Source of the DNA: Candidatus Methylomirabilota bacterium | Lineage (GTDB): Bacteria > Methylomirabilota > Methylomirabilia > Methylomirabilales > 2-02-FULL-66-22 | Direction of reading: 5' to 3' | Length of the DNA stretch: 49,129 bases | Assembly (NCBI GenBank): GCA_026387775.1 | Contig: JAPLLC010000110.1 | Location: 1 to 49,129, forward strand | Part shown: positions 15,984 to 23,304 of the stretch, in pieces | Layout of the letters: each line of letters begins with the position of its first letter | How positions within the stretch are numbered: position 1 is the first letter of the stretch | Made by a program: the position numbers and the translations under genes | Notes under the pieces: model-generated | What the model was told of the DNA's origin: nothing | What the model saw: only the letters and a program-made list of their open reading frames with translations | Databases searched by the model: none

Positions 15984-16075
15984 GTAATCGGGGACGTTGC
16001 CAAGAATAGCAAGTTACTCCCGCAGGAGTCGAGGCAAAGGCAATTTGTCGTACTTTTGGCAACGTCCCCGATTAC
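15984..16075. repeat. Hairpin repeat (REP/MITE-like), copy 1
   Basis: A 92-bp element with perfect 20-bp terminal inverted repeats: 15984-16003 (beginning GTAATCGGGGACG) and 16056-16075. The 52-nt core contains GCAAGTTA, GGAGTCGAGGC and TTTGTCGTA, shared with the element at 30697-30786. It lies in the 308-nt gap between the lipoprotein and HEPN genes, which otherwise contains no gene. Confidence 0.85.
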
Positions 16076-16180
16076 GATTACGGTGGGGGGAGCTGCGGTC
16101 ACTGAGAAGGCCAATCGATGCCCCATGACGAGCAGGCGACGCCAACCCGATTTCTTGTTCCGCTGCCCCTCAAAACATCC

Positions 16181-16597
16181 TTACGCCTTCGGTCGTTCGA
16201 CGATTCCGCGCGCCCACGCATACACCTCCTCTGCTCGTCGCGCCGCCTCGGTCCCTTCCCGTTCGGTTGCCAGACGGCCCTCGTAATCGAATTGGTGCTT
16301 GTGGGCAATCAAGCGACTCAGCGTGGTCCGCTCTCGTTCCACCTCTGCGCCGAATTCCCGGCGGAGATGCTCGACGACATCCGCATGTGCCGGGCTGTTA
16401 CTCCGGAACCCCCGCCGATGAATCAGTACCGCATCGGCGGCATGCATCGCTGCCTGGATCGCATCTGTGACTGCCGCCGTCCACCGTCGATTGACGACAT
16501 TGTCTGTGGCAGAACGCCGGAGTTCGTCGGCAATCTTGAGGTATGTGGGAGCCGCCCCTGGATCTTCCTTGCGGATGCTCAGCGGTCTTGGTGTCAT
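16181..16597 (-). CDS. HEPN-domain toxin of an MNT/HEPN pair
   Basis: A 138-residue, mostly helical protein. The HEPN nuclease motif, an Arg followed within a few residues by His, is visible at Arg95-Leu-Ile-Ala-His-Lys-His101. The preceding helix AVTDAIQAAMHAADAVLIHRR is the usual HEPN core. HEPN proteins of such pairs are RNases silenced by AMPylation from the partner nucleotidyltransferase. The ATG overlaps the stop of the nucleotidyltransferase gene (16594-16597), the classical order antitoxin then toxin. Confidence 0.78.
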   Translation of the reverse strand: MTPRPLSIRKEDPGAAPTYLKIADELRRSATDNVVNRRWTAAVTDAIQAAMHAADAVLIHRRGFRSNSPAHADVVEHLRREFGAEVERERTTLSRLIAHKHQFDYEGRLATEREGTEAARRAEEVYAWARGIVERPKA

Positions 16598-17229
16598 CGG
16601 AGGAGATCCATCATGGGTGCTCCGTAGAGAATCTCCCCACCGTTGACGATGGTCCGGGCGAGCGGGTCCTTAGCCTGATACCGCTGCGTCAGCACGCGTT
16701 TCGACCAGACCAGGGCGTTGACGGGATGCCCGAAGGTTCGGCGGAGATCTGCGGCCGCAGCGTGGAGCCCTTGTTCTACGCGCTCCTGATCCTTGGCCTG
16801 TGCGATAATGCAGAGGATATCGATGTCGCCCGCTCTCCGCTCCTCTCCTCGGACCATGCTTCCAAACAGGATGACGCTGATCGGTGCCGGCCGCATGGCC
16901 TTGTTGAGGCGACTGGCCAACTGCTCCCGATACGTGGCTTCCGCTCGGAATAGGCCGGCGAGCCCCGCCGCCAACCAATGGTCCCGATTAAACGATCCGA
17001 TCACTGCCCGCCCTACGGGACGGAGATCGACCAACTCGCTCTCCGCTAAGTGCTGGAGCGCGCGGGACACTGCCGTGTGAGAGACGGCCACCGCCTTCGC
17101 GATCGCCCGGCCGGTGTGCGATCCTCCAGCCCGGCAGAGGTATCGCAAGATTCGGACGGTGACCACACTGGCGAAGACGGCGTCCAGCGCTCCTTGCGGC
17201 ATCCCCTGCTGTTGCACCCGCGCCACCAT
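16594..17229 (-). CDS. HTH-nucleotidyltransferase (MNT) antitoxin
   Basis: A 211-residue two-domain protein. Residues 20-80 form a winged helix (TVRILRYLCRAGG, then AIAKAVAVSHTAVSRALQHL). Residues 115-190 form a minimal nucleotidyltransferase with LFGSMVRGEERRAGDIDILC: Gly-Ser at 123-124 and Asp135/Asp137. The third acidic residue of the active site is not obvious in HPVNALVWSKRV, so catalytic capacity is open. Such proteins AMPylate and silence the adjacent HEPN RNase. The fused HTH suggests it also represses its own operon, for which an upstream palindrome is a candidate. Confidence 0.8.
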   Translation of the reverse strand: MVARVQQQGMPQGALDAVFASVVTVRILRYLCRAGGSHTGRAIAKAVAVSHTAVSRALQHLAESELVDLRPVGRAVIGSFNRDHWLAAGLAGLFRAEATYREQLASRLNKAMRPAPISVILFGSMVRGEERRAGDIDILCIIAQAKDQERVEQGLHAAAADLRRTFGHPVNALVWSKRVLTQRYQAKDPLARTIVNGGEILYGAPMMDLLR

Positions 17230-17266
17230 CTGGATTGATCTCCTATGCTGCAGTGGAACCGATCAG

Positions 17267-17279
17267 GTACATATGGTAC
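17267..17279 (-). promoter_or_regulatory. Candidate operator upstream of the MNT/HEPN operon
   Basis: GTAC (17267-17270) and GTAC (17276-17279) flank ATATG, about 40 nt before the MNT start. The ATGGTAC half resembles the operator of the Phd/PIN pair at 13909-13915. The remaining 17230-17460 sequence holds no gene. Confidence 0.35.
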
Positions 17280-17460
17280 GCTTCCGCTCCATGCGTTGCA
17301 AGCCGAAAAGCTCGCTGACAGGTGGGACCAATAGCGGATGCCATGCGACTGGATCCATGGAATGCCGGCGTGGTGTCTGCAGTCATGAAGGGGTGATGGG
17401 CCCCGTGCCTGTCCGATTACCCGGCCGCGCTCCGCGGCCGCTCGGAACCAGAAGAGCTAG

Positions 17461-17510
17461 GCCGGTGCGCGCGTTCGAGTCCTGGTTGGCTCCCCAACCG
17501 GGGCGAATCT
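17461..17510 (+). repeat. Structured repeat, copy 2, interrupted by insertion sequence A
   Basis: Begins GCCGGTGCG as in copy 1 and contains the self-complementary GGTTGG-CTCC-CCAACC stem plus GTTCG/CGAAT outer arms. The repeat is cut after GGCGAATCT (17502-17510), where the insertion sequence starts. The usual GGGCACTGGGAGG continuation is absent at this site. Confidence 0.8.
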
Positions 17511-19421
17511 CTAGCCGTTGCACAAAGGTGTTGATGGGTTCGAGTGAGATACGTACAATCCTCTTGCGAGCATTCATCGCAGGGGATTGTCATGTCTCAG
17601 AAGCTTTCCGCCCCCGGCAAGCCTCCCCGTATCCCGCCCCCGGTGGACGGAATCCAAGTGAACTTCTGCAAGAACCCCGGCTGTCCGAACTACGGCGTCC
17701 CGGCCTTGCCCCGGGTTGCATACACCCGCCTCACGGCCGATCCGTTCCATGACCATTATGAGATGGACTGGGGCAAACTTCCCTCCGTGCCCCTCTTGCA
17801 CTGTCAGTTGTGCAGAGAAGAGCCACCGATCAAGAGCAATCAGGCCGTGGCCGAGGAGCGGGCGCGGCTGCTAGCCCCGCTGCAGCAACGTCCAGAGCCC
17901 AGTTGCCCGAACCCGTTGTGCGCAAACCACCCGATTCCCCTCAGCCGCGCCGCTGGCAGTTATCAGTCGTTTGGGAAAACCCACTCTGGATCCCGGCGCT
18001 ACCGCTGTAAGGCCTGCCGGCAGACGTTCTCGGTGGGGATCGCGACCCTGCGCCAGAAAGCCCCCGAGAAGAATCGGACGATCTTTACCCTCCTGGTGAA
18101 CAAGGCCCCCCTTCGTCGGATTTGCGAAGTGGCGCAGATCGATCCGAGCCATCTCTATTGGAAGATCAAGTTTCTGACTGCCCAGTGTCAGACCTTCGTC
18201 GCGGACCGGGAGCGTCGGCTTCTCGGTGGGCTGCCGCTCCGCCGGTTGTATCTCACGACCGATCGGCAAGAGTACATGGTGAACTGGCCGCGGCAAGAGG
18301 ATCGCCGGAACGTGCTCCTCCACGCCGTCGGGACGGCGGACACCACCAGCGGCTACGTGTTTGGGGTACACCTGAACTACGATCCCACCCTGGATGCCGC
18401 CCGGGTGGAGGCGGAGGCCGAAGCCTGTGGGGACCTGCACGCCAAGCGTCCCTTCCGCCGGTTCGCCCGGTGCTGGCTTGCGGCGGATTATGCGGAGAGC
18501 CACCAGCGCCAGGCCGTGCGGGGCCGCCGGGGGAGAGTCCCCCTGCCGGCGGCGATTCAAGCGACCTACGACGAGGCCCTTGAGCGCGAGGACGTCGAAG
18601 TCTCCGACCCCCCATCCCCCGATCGGCGTCTGCCGGCTAAGGGTATGCAGCTCCACGCGGAGTACACGCTCTACGGGCACTTCTTCTATCTGCGGGAGCT
18701 CTTCCGCGGGGTCGAGAAGCTCCGGTTCTTCCTCGATCAGGACTCGGGCATGCGGGCCGCCTGTCTCGCCGCCTTCCACCCTGAGATTGCCGCGCGCCGG
18801 GCGGATGCCTTCTATGTGCGGATCGCCTCCAAGCTGACGATCTCTGAGAAGCGGGCCGCCATCGCCGAGAGCCGGCGGGCCTTTCAGGAGGCTCGCCGAG
18901 CACATCCCGACCTCTCGGAAACCGAGGTCAAGCTGCTGCTAATCAAGACCCGGATGCGCGAGATGGCGGCCCTGGGCAAATGGCAGGATAAGTGGTTGAC
19001 GCACCCCTTTCCCCATATGAGTGAGCCCAGGAAGGCCGTCTGTTACCTCACCGATTACGGGGATTACGACGAGGATCACCGGGCGTGGCTCTACAACAAG
19101 GCCTCCCTGCACGCGATCGATTGTTTCTTTATGCAGGTGCGCCGCCGGCTCTCGATTCTCGAACGACCCATTGCTTCGGCGAGCGCTCTCCAGCGGACCT
19201 GGTACGGGTACAGTCCCTACAATCCCGAGAACATCTTGCGGCTGTTGACGATCTTCCGCGCCTACTATAACTACTGCTTACCTGGGAAGGGTGGAACCAC
19301 ACCGGCCATGCGACTGGGATTAGCCAGCGCGAAGGTGGACTTGGAGGACATCATTCGGTTCCAGACCGTCGCAGGTCAGGGGTTGACTTCTGGATTTTCA
19401 ACACCTTTGTGCAACGGCTAG
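17511..19421 (+). mobile_element. Insertion sequence A, complete
   Basis: Length 1911 bp. Perfect 24-bp terminal inverted repeats occupy 17511-17534 (starting CTAGCCGTTGC) and 19398-19421. Flanking direct repeats GGCGAATCT at 17502-17510 and 19422-19430 give a 9-bp target duplication. One transposase gene fills the element and its stop codon TAG is the last three bases of the right repeat. The intact ends and duplication suggest recent movement. Confidence 0.92.
17592..19421 (+). CDS. Transposase with N-terminal zinc fingers, family unassigned
   Basis: A 609-residue protein starting at ATG 17592 (AGGGG 7 nt upstream). The first 150 residues hold four Cys pairs: Cys26/31, Cys71/74, Cys105/110 and Cys139/142. 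The last pair, in RYRCKACRQTFSV, resembles the zinc ribbon of IS1-type InsA and related transposases. Candidate acidic catalytic residues are Asp224 (LYLTTDRQEY), Asp382/384 (RFFLDQDSG) and Glu546 (YNPENILRLL), an RNase H-like DDE pattern. I infer transposase mainly because the gene exactly fills an element with inverted repeats and target duplication. The length is large for IS1-like enzymes, and I cannot name the family. Confidence 0.8.
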   Translation: MSQKLSAPGKPPRIPPPVDGIQVNFCKNPGCPNYGVPALPRVAYTRLTADPFHDHYEMDWGKLPSVPLLHCQLCREEPPIKSNQAVAEERARLLAPLQQRPEPSCPNPLCANHPIPLSRAAGSYQSFGKTHSGSRRYRCKACRQTFSVGIATLRQKAPEKNRTIFTLLVNKAPLRRICEVAQIDPSHLYWKIKFLTAQCQTFVADRERRLLGGLPLRRLYLTTDRQEYMVNWPRQEDRRNVLLHAVGTADTTSGYVFGVHLNYDPTLDAARVEAEAEACGDLHAKRPFRRFARCWLAADYAESHQRQAVRGRRGRVPLPAAIQATYDEALEREDVEVSDPPSPDRRLPAKGMQLHAEYTLYGHFFYLRELFRGVEKLRFFLDQDSGMRAACLAAFHPEIAARRADAFYVRIASKLTISEKRAAIAESRRAFQEARRAHPDLSETEVKLLLIKTRMREMAALGKWQDKWLTHPFPHMSEPRKAVCYLTDYGDYDEDHRAWLYNKASLHAIDCFFMQVRRRLSILERPIASASALQRTWYGYSPYNPENILRLLTIFRAYYNYCLPGKGGTTPAMRLGLASAKVDLEDIIRFQTVAGQGLTSGFSTPLCNG

Positions 19422-19430
19422 GGCGAATCT
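19422..19430. repeat. Right target-site duplication of insertion sequence A
   Basis: GGCGAATCT, identical to 17502-17510. It separates element A from the left end of element B by exactly these 9 bases. Confidence 0.85.
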
Positions 19431-21305
19431 CTAGCCGTTCCAGAAAGGTGTTGAAAAGTCTGAGAGGTGTGGGCACAATAGCGAGAGATTATCTGAGGAT
19501 AGGGGGTTGCCATTCCTGAGAAGATTTCTTCCGCAGACAAACGCCCCCGCATCCCGCCCTCTGTCAGCGGGGTCCAGGTCAACTTCTGCAAGAACCCCAA
19601 CTGCCCTAATTACGGAGTCCCAGCCCTCGCGCACGTCTCCCGCGGGCACATCACTGCCCATTCCATTCACGATCGGTACGAACTCGATCGAGGCGTAGAT
19701 CCGTGGGTGCCGTGCCTGCATTGCAAGCTCTGCAAAGAAGAGCCACCGCTCAAGAGCAATCAGGGCATCACCGAGGAACGGAACCGACTCTCGAAGGAGC
19801 TCCAACGACTGCTCGCGCCTACGTGTCCGAATCCGGCGTGCGAAAATCACCACATGCCGATCACCAAGGGCAGCGACCATTACCACCGATTCGGGAAGAC
19901 CCACTCTGGATCACAACGCTACCGCTGCAAGGCCTGTTGTAGGACGTTCGCGGTGGCCACCGCCACGGTGCGGCAGAAGGCCCCGCATCAGAACCGCACG
20001 ATTTTTTCTCTCTTGATGAACAAGGCCCCGTTTCGCCGGATCTGCGAAGCAGCCGGCACGCATCCGGGCCCCCTGTATGGGAAACTGCAGTTTCTGACGG
20101 CCCAGTGCCGGGCCTTCAGCGCGGAACGGGAGCACCGCCTCCGCGAGGGTCTGCCCATCCGCCGACTGTATCTGGCCACTGACCGGCAGGAATACGTGGT
20201 GAACTGGTCGCGGCAAGAGGACCGGCGGAACGTGCGGCTGTACGCCGTGGGCACGGCCGATAACGAGACGGGGTACGTGTTTGGGATGCACTTGAACTTC
20301 GATCCGACCTTGGATCCCGGCGCGGTGGAGCGCGAGGCGCAGGCCTGCGGGGACCCCCAGACCAAACGCCCCTTCCGGCGGTACGCCCGGTGTTGGCTCG
20401 CGGCGGACTACGACTACGCGCTCCAGCGGCAGACCCACAGGGGCCAGCGGGGACACCAGCCCCTGACCGACGAGATCCAGGCGGTCTATGATGAGGCCGG
20501 GGACCGGGAGGATGTGGAAGCCTTTGAAACGCAATCGCTCGCCCGACGCCTGCCCAGCGCCGGCATGCAGATCCACGCCGAGTACACGCTCTATGGCCAT
20601 TTCTTCTATCTCCGGCAGCTCTTCGGCGGGGTGGAAAAGCTCCGGTTCTTCCTGGATCAGGAGTCCGGCATCCGTGCGGCGTGCCTGACGGCCTTCCAGC
20701 CCGAGATCGCCGCGCGCCAGGCGGATGCCTTTTACGTGCGGATTGATCCGCGGCTGACGATTACAGAAAAGCGGGTCGCCGTTGCCGAAAGCCGGAAGAT
20801 CTTTCGGGCGGCCCAGCAGGCGCACCCCACCATGTCGGAAACGGAGGTTCGGCTCCTGCTCATCAAGCAGCGGATGAGCACGATGGCGGCGCTCGGCAAA
20901 TGGCAGGACAGGTGGCTGACGCACCCCTTTCCCCACATGAGCGAACCCCGGAAAGCCGTCTGCTATCTCACCGATTTGGGGGACTATGACGAGGAGCATC
21001 GGGCGTGGCTCTACAACAAGGCTTCCTTGCATGGCATTGACCGGTTCTTCATGCAGGTCCGCCGCCGTCTCTCGATTCTCGAGCGACCCATCACCTCGGC
21101 CAGCGCGTTTCAGCGGACCTGGTACGGGTACAGCGCGTACAATCCCGAGAGCGTTTCGCGACTGTTGACAATCTTTCGCGTGTACTACAACTACTGTCTT
21201 GCGGGAAAAGGGGAAGCCACGCCGGCCATGCGATTGGGGCTCGCCAAAGGTAAGGTGGCCCTCGAGGACATCATCTACTTTAGAGCTGGGATTCAAGAGG
21301 AGTAG
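19431..21305 (+). mobile_element. Insertion sequence B, degraded relative of A
   Basis: The left end 19431-19454 matches the left repeat of element A at 22 of 24 positions. The expected right repeat is not found before the structured repeat at 21341, so the right end has been lost. The gene within is roughly 70% identical to the transposase of element A by eye. The end coordinate given is the stop of the reading frame, not a defined element end. Confidence 0.8.
19512..21305 (+). pseudogene. Transposase of insertion sequence B, start codon and C-terminus altered
   Basis: The frame aligned to the intact transposase opens at ATT (19512), exactly where element A has ATG. An in-frame stop at 19500 precludes an earlier start. 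The first usable start is GTG at 19707, which would remove the first zinc-binding Cys pair (CKNPNC). From there the frame is uninterrupted and keeps the same Cys pairs, LYLATDRQEY and LRFFLDQESG; the Glu region reads AYNPESV. The C-terminal 13 or so residues that in A are encoded by the right terminal repeat are replaced by unrelated GIQEE. It is probably non-functional, or initiates at ATT with low efficiency. Confidence 0.75.
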
Positions 21306-21340
21306 GTACCCAGACGGTTTCCTATGGATGGACCTCCCAT

Positions 21341-21430
21341 TCTTCAGGTTCGAGTCCTTGTTGGCTCCCCAAGCGGGGCGAATCTGGGCACTGGGAGGAG
21401 AGGGTGTCGCTGGTGTGAAGGCTTAACGGG
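21341..21430 (+). repeat. Structured repeat, copy 3
   Basis: Contains GGTTCG (21347-21352) pairing with CGAATC (21379-21384) and an inner TTGG-CTCC-CCAA stem (21361-21372). GGGCACTGGGAGGA follows as in copy 1, and a weak TGGTGTGAAGG similarity continues to the end of the DUF2971 region. Confidence 0.75.
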
Positions 21431-21434
21431 CCGT

Positions 21435-21457
21435 GGATGGGGGGCGCATGGTTAGAT
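21435..21457 (-). repeat. Half of an attC-like site at the 3' end of the DUF2971 gene
   Basis: On the minus strand the gene ends TGCAATCTAACCATGCGC, with the stop codon TAA inside ATCTAAC. The same 18-nt string with one mismatch occurs in reverse orientation at 22372-22389. ATCTAAC fits the RYYYAAC box that opens integron attC sites and often contains the cassette's stop codon. The matching distal half is not found. Confidence 0.5.
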
Positions 21458-22357
21458 TGCATCGAAGTAGAGTCGAAACTGATCGGTTCCGCGCCGCGCT
21501 TGGAAGATCCGCGATTTCGGGTAATTCGCGGAAAGCAAGGTGACGAATGACTCCTTGAGCTTGGGATCCATGTTACACCCCAGGTAGACTGACCCGACCT
21601 CGTTCGGTCGAAGACGGTAGTCGGAGAAAAAGGAGTCCTGCCGATGGGGCAGCAGGTCCCATACCCGCCACTCCTTCTCATATGACCACACATCGCTCTT
21701 GACGCGGGCGTATCGGAAGTACAGGTCGTCGACATCGAGATCGCGGACGCCCAGAATATCGTCGAGCCACTGCTGCTCTGTGAAGAAGGGCGGAGGGGCG
21801 CTCCGATAAACGACGGGTTCAGCGACGCACAGGGGATTGTCTTCGTCAGGCAACACCAGGAATTCGAAGACGACACCGGTGTGAGATTTTCCGTAGTGGG
21901 ACCACATAAGCAGATTGTCCCTCTCTTCGCAGACGCTGAATACACGGAGCCGAGGTAGAAACTCCTTCCACTTGTGTTGGTACTTGACCTGAAAGTGAAT
22001 GATCTTGTCCTTGAGCTCCTTCAGCGGCAGCTCGCACGCCTCCCAGAGGCGTTCTCTTGGAAAACCCTGAGTGATCCGCCTGTCCCACATGAAGAGGACG
22101 GCCTGGCCCCATGGATCGTCTACAGAGAGGTTCGGTCGCGTGGATGAGGCGACCAGATCCTCGATGCGCTTGAAGAGCTTGTCCGGTAGCGATCCGATAG
22201 CGAAGTCAAAGTGAAGGCCAGCTTGAACGTCGAAAGGATCGTTGAATATGAGGGGTGAGCTGTAGCGAACAGCCCCGACCTGGAGGATCTTGATCGCCGT
22301 TGTTGCCGACGTGTACTTGAAGAACCGCTCTCTGTCGTGTCTTGGATGAGACAGCAC
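21452..22357 (-). CDS. DUF2971 family protein
   Basis: A 301-residue protein. I favour GTG at 22357, which has AAGGTGGGG just upstream, over a GTG 18 codons earlier that lies inside the attC-like site. DUF2971 is recognised by FFKYTSATTAIKILQVGAV, RYSSPLIFNDPFDVQ and CEERDNLLMWSHYGKSHTGV. The family has no firm biochemical role but is frequent on mobile and defence islands. Flanking attC-like sequences suggest it arrived as a gene cassette. It is soluble, with no signal peptide or membrane helix. Confidence 0.8.
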   Translation of the reverse strand: MLSHPRHDRERFFKYTSATTAIKILQVGAVRYSSPLIFNDPFDVQAGLHFDFAIGSLPDKLFKRIEDLVASSTRPNLSVDDPWGQAVLFMWDRRITQGFPRERLWEACELPLKELKDKIIHFQVKYQHKWKEFLPRLRVFSVCEERDNLLMWSHYGKSHTGVVFEFLVLPDEDNPLCVAEPVVYRSAPPPFFTEQQWLDDILGVRDLDVDDLYFRYARVKSDVWSYEKEWRVWDLLPHRQDSFFSDYRLRPNEVGSVYLGCNMDPKLKESFVTLLSANYPKSRIFQARRGTDQFRLYFDAI

Positions 22358-22372
22358 CGCCCCACCTTTGCA

Positions 22373-22479
22373 ATCTAACGATGCGCATAACCGGCCGTGC
22401 GGTACCCCCACGCTAATTGATCATGCCATCCGCCCCACTTGCGCCACGTACTCGCGGTCCGGTTGATGCGCTTGTCAGC
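22373..22479 (-). repeat. attC-like imperfect palindrome (integron recombination site candidate)
   Basis: A 107-bp site between two minus-strand genes. GCGCAT (22383-22388) pairs with ATGCGC (22466-22471), and AACCGG (22389-22394) with CCGGTT (22459-22464), leaving G22465 extrahelical. A further ~11 pairs reach GTAC/GTAC (22403-22406 region and 22448-22450) with single bulges. The outer boxes, GTTAGAT on the minus strand (complement of 22373-22379) and GTCAG (22474-22478), pair across a short unpaired spacer. GTTAGAT fits the GTTRRRY consensus. Orientation is right for a cassette array read leftwards. Confidence 0.55.
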
Positions 22480-22513
22480 TGCTCAGAGACTCAATGGACT
22501 GCGCTGTCATTCT

Positions 22514-22936
22514 TCATCGGCCAGGATGAACACTTCTCGCCTTCATTCGGGGATAGATCCTGAAGATGAAAAGACATGAAGCTGCGACGGTAATAGATGC
22601 GAGTACGGGATTGAGCAGATGGAGGTATCTGACCGCTGCTTCACGCGGAACGCTGGTCAACGGGATAATAACGGCGAGTAGAGCCCCGGCGAGGAACCAC
22701 AGAACTAGTCCTAGGATAATGGATGTGAGGGACCTCTTCATGAATTGAGTGCGCCGATTGGCTACGAGGACGACCCCCAACACGAGTGAAGGAGGTAACA
22801 GAATCAGATTGGCATAGATGCTGGATTCAAGAACAGTAGGGATATGCGACATACCCCAGATAGCGCCAAGAAAGAATGTGAGAACAAACCAAATGAGGGT
22901 GCCCCAAAACAGACCGGAGAGCAGTTTCCTCATCAT
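22514..22936 (-). CDS. Small four-helix membrane protein, unknown function
   Basis: A 140-residue protein from ATG at 22936 (GAGG 5 nt upstream; a longer in-frame extension lacks a site). Four hydrophobic segments are clear: LLSGLFWGTLIWFVLTFFLG, LILLPPSLVLGVVLVA, IILGLVLWFLAGALLAVIIP and PVLASITVAASCLFIF. The C-terminus is basic and short. I recognise no family. Its base composition is less GC-rich than neighbours, and it is followed 35 nt later by the attC-like site, so it may be the upstream cassette of the pair. Confidence 0.65.
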   Translation of the reverse strand: MMRKLLSGLFWGTLIWFVLTFFLGAIWGMSHIPTVLESSIYANLILLPPSLVLGVVLVANRRTQFMKRSLTSIILGLVLWFLAGALLAVIIPLTSVPREAAVRYLHLLNPVLASITVAASCLFIFRIYPRMKARSVHPGR

Positions 22937-23010
22937 CCGTTCCTCGGTTTGGGAGGTGCCAAACACCCCCTGGATTGCAGGAGGAAAGTTGGGCGAACCG
23001 TCGGTCGAAG

Positions 23011-23037
23011 AGTATCGTCGCGCTCACGGGCTGTCAA
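23011..23037 (-). promoter_or_regulatory. Promoter upstream of the small membrane-protein gene
   Basis: Perfect TTGACA (complement of 23032-23037) and GATACT (complement of 23011-23016) with a tight 15-nt spacer, about 75 nt before the gene start. The spacing is shorter than ideal. Confidence 0.4.
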
Positions 23038-23046
23038 CCGTAAACG

Positions 23047-23071
23047 CCCCCCGTTTCAGTAACACGGGGGG
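23047..23071 (-). terminator. GC-rich hairpin
   Basis: CCCCCCGT and ACGGGGGG arms around a 9-nt loop, lying between the DUF2284 stop and the promoter at 23011. It could end transcription from the DUF2284 gene. No T tract is present on the minus strand. The 23072-23240 sequence holds no gene. Confidence 0.45.
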
Positions 23072-23240
23072 TTGAAAATACACGAGGAGGAAAGTAGGCA
23101 CAGAATCGGTCAGGGGGAGCACCGACACATGGAGGTGCGAGTCTGAAGGACCACATAGGCAAGGCCGCCAGAGCCCCGAGGCGGCCGACAGGATCGCAGG
23201 CGGGGCGGCGGCCGTCGAGCGGGACGAAGAGACTCCTGGG

Positions 23241-23291
23241 GTGGTGCCCAGATTCGGACCCAGATGGTTCCCCATCAAGGACTCGAACCCG
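23241..23291 (-). repeat. Structured repeat, copy 4 (reverse orientation)
   Basis: Read on the minus strand it gives GGTTCGAGTCCTTG, an inner stem GATGG-GGAA-CCATC and CGAATCTGGGCAC, matching copies 1-3 in order but with a different inner stem sequence. It lies 14 nt beyond the DUF2284 stop. Confidence 0.7.
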
Positions 23292-23304
23292 TCGAAAACG
23301 GCGC

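Noticed and set aside
17511-21305. Composite transposon formed by elements A and B
   Set aside because: The two elements are directly adjacent with no cargo between them, and B lacks its right end.
21341-21372. tRNA gene suggested by GGTTCGAGTCC followed by GGCTCCCCA
   Set aside because: The T-arm and acceptor stems do not pair, and no cloverleaf is found upstream at any of the four copies. At most it is tRNA-derived sequence.
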